A DNA stretch of 16,935 nt, from positions 1 to 16,935 of the forward strand of contig JBDSJC010000228.1 of NCBI GenBank assembly GCA_039917655.1. Reading direction: 5' to 3'. Made by a program: the position numbers and the translations under genes. Source of the stretch: PNKC01 sp039917655. GTDB taxonomy: Bacteria > Chloroflexota > Dehalococcoidia > Tepidiformales > Tepidiformaceae. This document shows, one piece after another, positions 8,131 through 14,538 of this stretch. How positions within the stretch are numbered: the stretch's first letter is position 1; each line of letters begins with the position of its first letter. Under the pieces are notes generated by a model that worked only from the letters and a program-made list of their open reading frames with translations, was not told where the DNA came from and ran no database searches.

Positions 8131-8368
8131 CGGTAGCTGCGCGCTCAGGGCAGGCCCCCCATGCCTCAGAGGCCTTCGCCATGGCGAGCACCCTCGGACC
8201 GGCTTCGAGTCCGAGCTGTTCGGCGCTTCCACTGGTGATGCGGCAAGGAGTTCGGAGCCGCTCTCCAGCACCACTACGGCTTCCACCAAAATCCCGCCCG
8301 CACTGGATGCTCTTAGCTGTTGCCGGTAACTGGCTTCTTGAGGATAGGTTCGCGGGCGTATATTCCAT
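8102..8368 (-). pseudogene. Frame-broken molbindin (Mop/TOBE molybdate-binding) gene
   Basis: On the minus strand, an ATG at 8368 begins NLSSRSQLPATAKSIQCG, which fits the start of a Mop domain. Near 8293-8300 one extra base shifts the frame. In the shifted frame, LVEAVVVLESGSELLAA fits the central Mop strands. Near 8239-8241 a missing base returns the original frame, which reads ITSGSAEQLGLEAGPRVLA and then MAKASEA, the conserved Mop end. The three pieces lie in the right order and spacing. As written, the frame has no stop codon, but its middle 20 or so residues are scrambled. Mop domains bind molybdate or tungstate, and the modABC operon lies just beside it. The 3' part past about 8159 is unrelated and overlaps the end of the Nudix gene. 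Sequencing error is the alternative to decay. Confidence 0.7.
8338..8364 (+). promoter_or_regulatory. Possible promoter of the padR-modABC operon
   Basis: TTGAGG (8338-8343) and TATATT (8359-8364) are separated by 15 bases, which is slightly short. They lie 41 bases before the GTG start of the PadR-like gene. The region also holds the 5' end of the divergent molbindin remnant. I see no clear ModE or PadR operator. Confidence 0.3.
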
Positions 8369-8404
8369 TGCCAAGTATTCGGTAGGCCTGTAGCATTTCG
8401 CCCC

Positions 8405-8938
8405 GTGACCGAACGCGCACTGCTTCCTGGCGAATACGCCGTACTCGGGCTGCTCGCGCTGAGACCGATGCACGGCTACGAGATGATCTGCTTCCTGGGC
8501 GAACAAGGCCTGGATGCCGTTTGCCCGGTCGAGCAGAGCACGCTCTACACCTACCTGCGCAACGTCGAGAGCCGGCAATTCGTGACGTGGAGCGAAGACC
8601 GCGTCGGGCTTCGCCCTCCCCGCAAGACCTACGTGCTGACCAACGAGGGCCGCGAGCTCGTGAACGACTGGCTTCGGCGGCCGGTCGAACGCATGCGAGA
8701 GGTCCGACTCGAGTTCCTGTTGAAGCTCTTCTTTCTCGACGTGATTGACCGCGGTGCGCTTCGATCGCTCCTCGCAGAGCAGATCAGTGTGTGCGAAGAG
8801 TACCTCATGCTCGTCCAGAGCGGCGGGCAGGAATCGCCGTTTCGCCGTCTCGTCGCCCAATCGAAGCGATCGGCCGCCGAAGGGACGCTGGGTTGGCTCA
8901 AGGCCTACGCCTACGAAATCGAGCATTCGATTGCATGA
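8405..8938 (+). CDS. PadR-family transcriptional regulator heading the modABC operon
   Basis: The 177-residue protein has the PadR winged helix at the N-terminus (about 10-90: EYAVLGLLALRPMHGYEM, QSTLYTYLRNVESRQFV, KTYVLTNEGRELVNDWL) and the helical C-terminal dimerisation domain of the long PadR subclass. It starts at a GTG. Its stop overlaps the modA start (atga at 8935-8938), so it is the first gene of the modABC operon. It most likely controls molybdate uptake in place of ModE (inference from position). The ligand is not known. Confidence 0.85.
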   Translation: MTERALLPGEYAVLGLLALRPMHGYEMICFLGEQGLDAVCPVEQSTLYTYLRNVESRQFVTWSEDRVGLRPPRKTYVLTNEGRELVNDWLRRPVERMREVRLEFLLKLFFLDVIDRGALRSLLAEQISVCEEYLMLVQSGGQESPFRRLVAQSKRSAAEGTLGWLKAYAYEIEHSIA

Positions 8939-9804
8939 TGGCTGCTGACCGTCGCCAAGGGTGGCTCTTGCTTACGCTGCTGTTCCTGTTGACGGTGTCG
9001 GCCACAGCCTTGGCCGCGTGCGGAGGCGACGTTGACGCAAAGCCAAGCGCCACGGTTGCCTCCGGCGCCACGACGCCCCCGGTCGAGGGCGAGGTGGTCG
9101 TCTTTGCCGCGTCGTCACTGACCGACGCGTTCAAGGAAGCTGCAAGGAAGTTCCGAGAAGGGAATCCAAATGCAAAGGTCACCTTCAACTTTGCTTCATC
9201 GTCCGCTCTTTCCACGCAGATCAATGAAGGAGCGCCGGCAGACGTGTTCGCCAGCGCGGACTTGGCGCAGATGAGGGTGGTCACAGACAAAGGCAGTGCC
9301 GCGGATCCGGTGATCTTCGCCACCAACCTGCCCACGCTCGTGGTCCCAAAGTCTGGGTCGCCGGTGGCGACGTTCGCCGACCTGGCGAAGCCCGGCATCC
9401 GCCTTGTGCTGGCCGGCCCGGAAGTGCCGATCGGGAAATACTCTCGAGAAATTTTCGCGAACGCCTCCAAAGCGGGCAGCGGCGTTTCCGCTGATTTCTC
9501 CGACAAAGCGCTGGCCAATCTCAAGAGCAACGAAGCGAATGTGCGGGCCGTGTTGACGAAAGTGCAGCTCGGCGAAGCTGACGCTGGCGTGGTCTACGCC
9601 ACCGACGCCTCCACCGCCCTGAACGAGGTCAAACTCGTGGAGATCCCCGCCCAGTACAACGTTATCGCCCAGTACCCGGTCGCGATGCTGAAGGGAGCAA
9701 GGAACGCCGCGGCCGCGAAGGCGTGGGTGGCCTTCATCCTCGGCGCCGACGGACAGGGCGTGCTGACCAAGTTCGGGTTCGGCAAGCCGGCGCGGCAGAA
9801 CTAG
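8935..9804 (+). CDS. modA: Molybdate ABC transporter substrate-binding lipoprotein ModA
   Basis: The 289-residue protein binds molybdate (possibly tungstate) outside the membrane and delivers it to ModBC. The signal peptide ends in a lipobox L26-A-A-C29, so it is membrane-anchored. ModA motifs are FAASSLTDAF (57-66, with the anion-binding Ser pair S60/S61), ADVFASAD, EVPIGKYSREIF, VVYATDA and a late YPVA. The start is the first ATG of the atgatg at 8935, overlapping the padR stop. The second ATG at 8938 is equally possible. Confidence 0.93.
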   Translation: MMAADRRQGWLLLTLLFLLTVSATALAACGGDVDAKPSATVASGATTPPVEGEVVVFAASSLTDAFKEAARKFREGNPNAKVTFNFASSSALSTQINEGAPADVFASADLAQMRVVTDKGSAADPVIFATNLPTLVVPKSGSPVATFADLAKPGIRLVLAGPEVPIGKYSREIFANASKAGSGVSADFSDKALANLKSNEANVRAVLTKVQLGEADAGVVYATDASTALNEVKLVEIPAQYNVIAQYPVAMLKGARNAAAAKAWVAFILGADGQGVLTKFGFGKPARQN

Positions 9805-9807
9805 CGC

Positions 9808-10617
9808 GTGTTCACTTTTGATCGAGCTACAACCGCAACCGTTGTGTTCCTGGCCGTTGCGTTCGGGATCTTCTTCGTCATCCCGTTTGTGGGGCTCGTG
9901 GATCGGGCACTCGATGAGCCGGGCACGTGGGAGCTGCTGCGGACCTCTCAGGTACGCCAGGCGCTCACTCTCTCGCTCTGGACATCGACGGTCACCGTGG
10001 CCCTTGCCCTGATCTTCGGCACACCCATCGCCTACCTGCTCGCCCGTGCGCGCTTTCGCGGCATGGCCATCGTCGATGCGCTCATCGACCTGCCGATCGT
10101 CCTTCCGCCGACGGTCGCCGGCGTAGCACTGCTGACCGCTTTCGGCAGGCGTGGCTTAATCGGCGAGCCGGTGGAGGCCTGGACCGGATTCACATTCGGG
10201 TTCCGCACTATCGCCGTGATCATGGCCCAGCTGCTCGTGGCCGCGCCGTTCTACATCCGGGCGGCAAAGAGCGGATTCGAAGCGGTCGATGTCCAGCTAG
10301 AGCGGGTGGCGTACACGCTCGGCGCGTCGCGCGTCCGTACGTTCTTTCGGATCACGGTCCCGCAGGCGTGGCCAGCGCTGCTCGCCGGGACCGTCCTCTG
10401 CTGGGCCCGCTCAATGGGTGAACTGGGGGCAACGCTGATCTTCGCCGGCAACCTGGAGGGAAAGACGCAGACCATGCCGCTCGCCGTGATCAGCGCCTTT
10501 GAAGGCTCGTCGCTGGGCGTGGCAGGAGCCATCGCGCTCTCGCTCATCCTGCTTGCAGTAGCGCTGGTGGTGCTTGTGCTGTTCCGGGTGGTCGCGGGAC
10601 GGGCGTCGATTCGATGA
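9808..10617 (+). CDS. modB: Molybdate ABC transporter permease ModB
   Basis: The 269-residue inner-membrane permease has about five or six hydrophobic helices. It carries the ModB segment LIDLPIVLPPTVAGVALL and the ABC-permease EAA loop at about 165-185 (ERVAYTLGASRVRTFFRITV, then P), which contacts the ATPase. The start is a GTG three bases after the modA stop. The stop overlaps the modC start in an atga. It forms the membrane channel for molybdate with ModC. Confidence 0.93.
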   Translation: MFTFDRATTATVVFLAVAFGIFFVIPFVGLVDRALDEPGTWELLRTSQVRQALTLSLWTSTVTVALALIFGTPIAYLLARARFRGMAIVDALIDLPIVLPPTVAGVALLTAFGRRGLIGEPVEAWTGFTFGFRTIAVIMAQLLVAAPFYIRAAKSGFEAVDVQLERVAYTLGASRVRTFFRITVPQAWPALLAGTVLCWARSMGELGATLIFAGNLEGKTQTMPLAVISAFEGSSLGVAGAIALSLILLAVALVVLVLFRVVAGRASIR

Positions 10618-11696
10618 CGCTGGAGTTTCAGGTTAACGGCCAGCTGGGCGGCTTCGTCTACGACGCGGCGCTCTCGGCGCGCGACGAGGTTGTGGTGCTG
10701 TTCGGCCACTCCGGGGCGGGCAAGAGCGTCACTCTGCAGTACATCGCCGGGCTGATGCGCCCCCGCAGCGGGCGCATCGCGGTCGATGGCAACCCGGTGT
10801 TCGATTCGGAACGGGGGATCAACCTCCCGCCGCAGGCGAGGCGGGTCGGCTATGTCGTGCAAGAACTGGCGCTCTTCCCGCATATGTCCGCAGCCGGAAA
10901 CATCGCCTTTGCGCTGCCGCGCGGCGCAGGGACCACCGCCCGAGTGAGCGAGTTGATGGAGCTGCTCGAGATCCGTGAGCTGGCCGACCGGCGGCCAGCT
11001 ACGCTGAGCGGCGGTCAACGGCAGCGCGTGGCGCTTGCCCGCGCCCTGGCCCGCGACGCTAATCTGCTATTGCTGGACGAACCGTTCAGCGCGCTCGACG
11101 AATCACTACGGATCACTCTGCGGCGGGAACTCTTGCGGCTACGGTCGAACCTCGGCCTGACGATCGTGTTCGTGACCCATGACCTTCGCGAAGCGCATCT
11201 GCTTGCAGACCGGATCGCAGTGTTCGACGGTGGGCGGTTGCTTCAGTTCGATGCGCGCGAAGCGGTCTTTCGGCGGCCGATCAGCAGCCGCGTGGCGCAC
11301 CTCACCGGGATCTCGAACGTCCTCCGGGGAGTGATGCGTTCGGTCAGCGCGGGGGATCTGATGGTCGAAGTGAGTGGCCTGCACCTGCGCTGCCGTTCAC
11401 GCGCCGAGGGTTTGAGCGCCGCGATGGGAGACGCCGTGGACGTTGCTATCCGGTCGGAGCGCGTCGTCATTCGCCGCGGAGCAGCTGGCGGAGAAAACAC
11501 CTTTGCGTCCGGTATCACCGAGGAGTTCGCTTACGGCACGTCGCACACTCTGCACCTTCAGCCGGTTGGCGCGGGCCCGGCACTCGAAGCCGAACTGGCC
11601 GCCCGGCCATACGAAGTGCTGGCGATCCCTTCCAGGCGGCAATGGACCGTGGAGCTTCCGCCCGAAGACCTGCACGTGATGTCCGCGGCCCGCTAG
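10614..11696 (+). CDS. modC: Molybdate ABC transporter ATP-binding protein ModC
   Basis: The 360-residue ATPase powers molybdate import. Walker A is GHSGAGKS (31-38, K37), the Q-loop is VQELALFPHMS, the ABC signature is LSGGQ (131-135), Walker B is LLLLDEP with D155 and E156, and the switch His is H189. The C-terminal third (about 220-360) is the TOBE/Mop-like regulatory region typical of ModC, although its two halves are diverged. The start ATG overlaps the modB stop. It is the last gene of padR-modABC. No clear terminator follows. Confidence 0.93.
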   Translation: MTLEFQVNGQLGGFVYDAALSARDEVVVLFGHSGAGKSVTLQYIAGLMRPRSGRIAVDGNPVFDSERGINLPPQARRVGYVVQELALFPHMSAAGNIAFALPRGAGTTARVSELMELLEIRELADRRPATLSGGQRQRVALARALARDANLLLLDEPFSALDESLRITLRRELLRLRSNLGLTIVFVTHDLREAHLLADRIAVFDGGRLLQFDAREAVFRRPISSRVAHLTGISNVLRGVMRSVSAGDLMVEVSGLHLRCRSRAEGLSAAMGDAVDVAIRSERVVIRRGAAGGENTFASGITEEFAYGTSHTLHLQPVGAGPALEAELAARPYEVLAIPSRRQWTVELPPEDLHVMSAAR

Positions 11697-11955
11697 CTAG
11701 AGGGCCGAACAGCTCGACTGAGGACGAACTCCCCTCCAGCACTGCACCGCCGACCTTTTACGCCGTGGCAACGCAAGCCAATCCCCGCTCACCAACTCGT
11801 ACGTAAGGGAAACGCCTATTTCGTAGATCCGCAAGTAAATGTTAAGATCGAGAAAGGGTCCGGCCCCGAGAACAACAGGGTGCTCGGGTCGGATACGTTT
11901 CTCGCGACTCGAAGGCGGGCGACGGGCCAGTCATTGGTGACGTGAAGGAGAGAGC
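11697..11955 (+). promoter_or_regulatory. Intergenic leader of the LPATG surface protein gene
   Basis: I see no gene in these 259 bases. A -10-like taagat sits near 11842. Two small hairpins follow: ccccgag with ctcggg around 11865-11889, and gtca-ttgg-tgac at 11930-11941. A good ribosome site aaggag (11945-11950) lies 5 bases before the ATG at 11956. The leader could be structured RNA, but it matches no riboswitch I can name. Confidence 0.35.
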
Positions 11956-12705
11956 ATGGGAGCCAATCTTTGGAACCGTGGGCGGAGCGCCCATCGAATC
12001 ACCGTCTGGGCGCAAGGATTGCTGGCGACGGGCGCTGTGGTACTTGCCTTTCTTGGCGGCCTCGTGCTGGCCAACGCTGGGCAGTTAGGCGGGACGGCGT
12101 ACGCCGCGACCCCTGCGCCGTGCTCAACGGTGGAACCGCAGGTTGCAGCTCAGCAACTCGGCAATGAACCCGCCGTTTCGGTGACGCCGAACCTCGGTCC
12201 GTCAGGCAGCAGTGCCACAATCCACGCCTACAACTTTCTGCCAAACGAGAATGTCAACGCGATATTCCGGGTAGTTGGGGACCCGATGGTGGCCAAGGGC
12301 AAGACGGACGCCAACGGCGAAGCTTTCCTGACGTTCACGGTGCCGACAGCTCCCGATGGTTCGTACTACATCCTCGTCGCGCAGGACAACCGGACGTGCG
12401 TGCACGCCTCGGTGCGCTTCCAGATCGGCGCGGCGCCACCAACGGCCACGCCTCGGCCGGCCAACACGCCCACGCCCACGCCCGCCGCGACGCCACCTGC
12501 CGCCACAACCACGGCTATTCCAACGCCAAGCCCGACTGCAACCAGGCCAGCGATCCTCCCGACGCCCGTCCTCCCGGCGACTGGCAACGGCGCGGGCGGT
12601 GGAGGCGGAGTGCAAGTCAACCCGTTCCTGGCGTTCGTAGCGCTCAGTGTTACCGCAGCCGGCTTCGGAGTCCTCGGACTCGCTGGAGTGCGCCGCAAGA
12701 GTTAA
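11956..12705 (+). CDS. Surface protein with Ig-like domain, Thr/Pro stalk and LPATG sortase-type anchor
   Basis: The 249-residue protein has a long basic-then-hydrophobic signal peptide (about 1-50). A compact beta-rich domain follows (about 65-157: AVSVTPNLGPSGSSATIHAY, NVNAIFRVVGD and so on, with an 'added meaning at the next level' immunoglobulin-like look). Next are a Thr/Pro/Ala stalk (about 158-203), LPATG at 206-210, a Gly-rich spacer, one membrane helix and a RRKS tail. This is a classic sortase sorting signal, so the protein is expected to be anchored at the cell surface. Its architecture repeats, in small, the stalk and anchor of the giant protein at the left end. The ligand is unknown. 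The start is well supported by aaggag. Confidence 0.85.
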   Translation: MGANLWNRGRSAHRITVWAQGLLATGAVVLAFLGGLVLANAGQLGGTAYAATPAPCSTVEPQVAAQQLGNEPAVSVTPNLGPSGSSATIHAYNFLPNENVNAIFRVVGDPMVAKGKTDANGEAFLTFTVPTAPDGSYYILVAQDNRTCVHASVRFQIGAAPPTATPRPANTPTPTPAATPPAATTTAIPTPSPTATRPAILPTPVLPATGNGAGGGGGVQVNPFLAFVALSVTAAGFGVLGLAGVRRKS

Positions 12706-12728
12706 ACGCTCACTGGTTCTGGAACAAC

Positions 12729-12764
12729 GACGAAGGGGCGCCGAGTGTTCGGTGCCCCTTCGTC
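12729..12764 (+). terminator. Strong hairpin terminator after LPATG protein gene
   Basis: A 16-bp stem (gacgaaggggc with gccccttcgtc, extended inward by ccga/tcgg and a G-T pair) has a gtgt loop. It starts 23 bases after the stop codon. The T-run is weak. Because a minus-strand gene ends at 12781, it may serve both directions. Confidence 0.75.
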
Positions 12765-12780
12765 ACGTTTCAAAGAAAGT

Positions 12781-12996
12781 CTAGCGAGGCCGCGCGATCG
12801 CACCCAACAGCCAGACCATCATCGCCGAAGCAGCCATCGACCAGACCAGCGGAAATTGGTCCGACTGGCTCGGTGGGGTGACCGCGGGCAGATATTGGGC
12901 CGCCGCCACCGCCACAAAAGAAGCAAGCCAAACAACCCCGCCCAGGCCGAATGCCCCCGTCAACGCGATAATCGCCAGCACTTCTGTCAGGCCCAT
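12781..12996 (-). CDS. Small two-helix membrane protein of unknown function
   Basis: The 71-residue protein has two hydrophobic helices (about 5-38 and 48-67) joined by a short polar loop (TPPSQSDQF), and ends in ARPR. The ATG at 12996 directly follows the TAG of a weak upstream frame (tagatg). A purine-rich ggggga sits 5 to 6 bases upstream as a possible ribosome site. I recognise no family. The membrane-like composition on the minus strand is the only support. Confidence 0.45.
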   Translation of the reverse strand: MGLTEVLAIIALTGAFGLGGVVWLASFVAVAAAQYLPAVTPPSQSDQFPLVWSMAASAMMVWLLGAIARPR

Positions 12997-13261
12997 CTAG
13001 TCCCCCATCGGCAGAATGAGTTGGGCGCCGAGCGCCGATGGAGCCATCTTCTCGACTGGGCCGCCGGGGGATAAAGAGGCGAGGACCCAAATCCGTTGCA
13101 AAGGTGTCACAGTGCCCGCATCGGTCAGCCGCCGGTCTGTCCATGCGGTCCAGGTCTGCCGAAAGTGAATGGGTAGAGGCGCCTCCCGCCAACACACTCA
13201 GGGGTCCGCTGTTTCCCGGCGGGCCCCTTTTCGTTGCCGGAGACACAGGCGACGATGCCGG
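12997..13261 (-). other. Spacer with a weak 66-codon minus-strand frame
   Basis: A minus-strand frame from a GTG at 13197 to a TAG at 12997 encodes 66 residues (it ends ALGAQLILPMGD). It has no ribosome site and resembles nothing I know. Its stop touches the start of the small membrane protein gene, so it could be a coupled leader frame or chance. The stretch also holds the GC-rich hairpin at 13200-13231. Confidence 0.2.
13200..13231 (+). terminator. Hairpin with T-run (terminator-like, plus strand)
   Basis: aggggtccgc (13200-13209) pairs with gcgggcccct (13219-13228), one G-T pair included, followed by tttt in the plus direction. On the minus strand it lies 34 bases after the methyltransferase stop and would be a terminator without a T-run. 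No clear plus-strand gene ends here. Confidence 0.55.
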
Positions 13262-13846
13262 TCAGCTTCCCTTTCGGTGTACGGAAACGGCGTAGTCACC
13301 GCCGTCCAGCCACGGGTCCGCGTCCCAGGTCGCGAAGCGCTCGATTACTTCGAACCCGGCCGACGCTGCAAGCTCGTCGTAGTGGCGAAGCGTCAGACCT
13401 GTCGGCCGAAGCTGAAAGCCGGCGATCAGCAGCCCGCCAGGCGAAAGGTGCCGCGCCAGGTTCGCGAGTACGCGCCCTTCGCTCCCGGGCGTGAGAAAGA
13501 TCATCACATTGCCGGCCATCAAGACGGCATCGAAGGTGCGCCCGAGATCCACTGTTTCGAGGTCTGCGACGAGCCAGGCCAGTTGCGGCGCCTTGCGCAT
13601 GCCGGTGGCGAGCATCACCGGGTCGAGATCAACGCCAGCCACGTCCAGCCCGCGGGCCGCGAGTTCGCGGGTCACCCGCCCTGTGCCGCAGCCAGCGTCC
13701 AATACAGACTTCAGCGGGTAACGGCCGAGGAAGTTCGCCTCGCCGTGGACGTCCTCGCCAGCGGCCGCGCGCTGCTCGTAGACGGCGTCATAGGAATCGC
13801 CGTCGCGAGTGCGGGTGGAGATCCAGGGGTTGGGTTGTTCTGACAC
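13262..13846 (-). CDS. Class I SAM-dependent methyltransferase
   Basis: The 194-residue protein has the Rossmann-like methyltransferase fold. Motif I is VLDAGCGTGRVTREL (48-62), the acidic residue ending strand 2 is D73 (VAGVDLDP), an acidic residue follows at D95 (VADLE), and the strand 4 region is FDAVLMAGNVMIFL. The substrate cannot be told. The start chosen is the GTG at 13846 (S-E-Q-P-N-P-W follows). The frame stays open upstream to 14740 but runs through the divergent gene and is not coding there. No Shine-Dalgarno site is visible. A TACACT lies 9 bases upstream of the GTG, so the mRNA may be nearly leaderless. Confidence 0.85.
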   Translation of the reverse strand: MSEQPNPWISTRTRDGDSYDAVYEQRAAAGEDVHGEANFLGRYPLKSVLDAGCGTGRVTRELAARGLDVAGVDLDPVMLATGMRKAPQLAWLVADLETVDLGRTFDAVLMAGNVMIFLTPGSEGRVLANLARHLSPGGLLIAGFQLRPTGLTLRHYDELAASAGFEVIERFATWDADPWLDGGDYAVSVHRKGS

Positions 13847-13929
13847 GCGGAGAGTGTACAGCCCTCCGCCTTCGGATATGCCCAATGCAGGCTGATAGAA
13901 GTGGGGGTTAGTGCAGAGTAACGAGGGTG

Positions 13930-13969
13930 ATTGCGGCGGCACGTACGAATGTGCTCTACTCTCCGCAAT
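13930..13969 (+). promoter_or_regulatory. Possible promoter within an inverted repeat ahead of the small HTH gene
   Basis: TTGCGG (13931-13936), an 18-base spacer and TCTACT (13955-13960) form a weak sigma-70-like pair. The pair is enclosed by the inverted repeat attgcgg (13930-13936) and ccgcaat (13963-13969). This could be an operator for the HTH protein encoded just downstream or for the divergent methyltransferase. Support is pattern only. Confidence 0.3.
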
Positions 13970-14014
13970 CCCGTCGACCCTTACGGGGAGGGCTGGCGAG
14001 CGGAGGTACAGCGG

Positions 14015-14344
14015 ATGCCTGACATGGCGATCGAACCGGCCGAACTCGGCGAGTTGCCGACGGCGCATCACATCCCTGGGCTGGTTGATGGTGACCAGCG
14101 GATCCTGGCGGCACGCTGCTGGGGCTGCAGCAACAGCGAACTCGCACCGATAGTGGGCCTCACGCCAGAGGTTGTGCGGCGGCGGTTTGAACGTATCGAA
14201 GACATCATCCTCGGCCCAACTGGTCTGAAGCGTGACCTTGCCATCGCCACGCAGTGGTTCAACAGGCACCTGGACTGCGAGAGGCAGTGCCTCGCACACG
14301 CCAAAATGCTGATCGAAAAGGGGATCGTTTATGGGATCGGATAA
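14015..14344 (+). CDS. Small stand-alone LuxR/GerE-type HTH protein with two cysteine pairs
   Basis: The 109-residue protein carries a helix-turn-helix at about 26-65 that aligns with the LuxR/GerE pattern: D-Q-R-I-L-A, C-S-N-S-E-L-A in place of the common S-N-K-E-I-A, then V-G-L-T and V-V-R-R-R-F-E-R-I. There is no receiver or ligand domain. A helical tail (70-105) follows. Cysteines C35/C38 (CxxC at the turn of the HTH) and C88/C92 (CxxxC in the tail) could bind a metal or form disulfides (inference). The start is the ATG at 14015, with ggagg at 14002-14006. It is transcribed toward the secreted protein gene and may regulate it. A sigma region 4-like role is an alternative. Confidence 0.6.
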   Translation: MPDMAIEPAELGELPTAHHIPGLVDGDQRILAARCWGCSNSELAPIVGLTPEVVRRRFERIEDIILGPTGLKRDLAIATQWFNRHLDCERQCLAHAKMLIEKGIVYGIG

Positions 14345-14511
14345 GCGGCGACAGCCCGTCCGACCAAGGCTAGAGTGTCTCCCGAGGCCGCCAACCCGCT
14401 TGCCGGGAATCTCACTGGCGGTTCTCCGAGGATCGGTCTCAGGATGCCTAACAGCACCGTAACCCTTCGGGCTCTGCGCCGCCTGCGCGTACCGAGAAAG
14501 GATCAACCTGC
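14345..14511 (+). promoter_or_regulatory. Structured leader between HTH gene and secreted protein cassette
   Basis: ccgcca pairs with tggcgg around an inner cccg/cggg hairpin (about 14386-14425). A c(ttcg)g tetraloop hairpin (about 14463-14471) and a gcgc/gcgc hairpin follow before the ribosome site aaagga (14497-14502). I do not recognise a named riboswitch. A promoter is not evident. Confidence 0.3.
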
Positions 14512-14538
14512 ATGAGCGAATCCGAGGCCGTGGTGTGA
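14512..14538 (+). CDS. Possible 8-residue leader peptide
   Basis: ATG at 14512 encodes MSESEAVV and stops at TGA 14536-14538. It has the ribosome site aaagga 9 bases upstream, better than anything ahead of the next gene. Its stop overlaps the GTG start of the secreted protein gene (gtgtga), which suggests translational coupling. Confidence 0.4.
   Translation: MSESEAVV

Noticed and set aside
11697..11955. Possible c-di-GMP-I or other known riboswitch ahead of the LPATG gene
   Set aside because: The hairpins and a GACGGGCC-like piece only loosely resemble the class. The diagnostic conserved bases (GGGACGCAAAGCC type) are absent.
13000..13231. T-box or SRP RNA candidate ending in the hairpin at 13200-13231
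   Set aside because: No T-box core (GGTGGTACCGCG type), no aminoacyl-tRNA synthetase gene downstream, and no SRP GGAAGGAAGC core.
12770..13246. A 158-codon minus-strand frame overlapping the small membrane protein gene
   Set aside because: Composition is low complexity, with G, R, D and P runs. The 71-codon frame in the other register has a clear membrane pattern.
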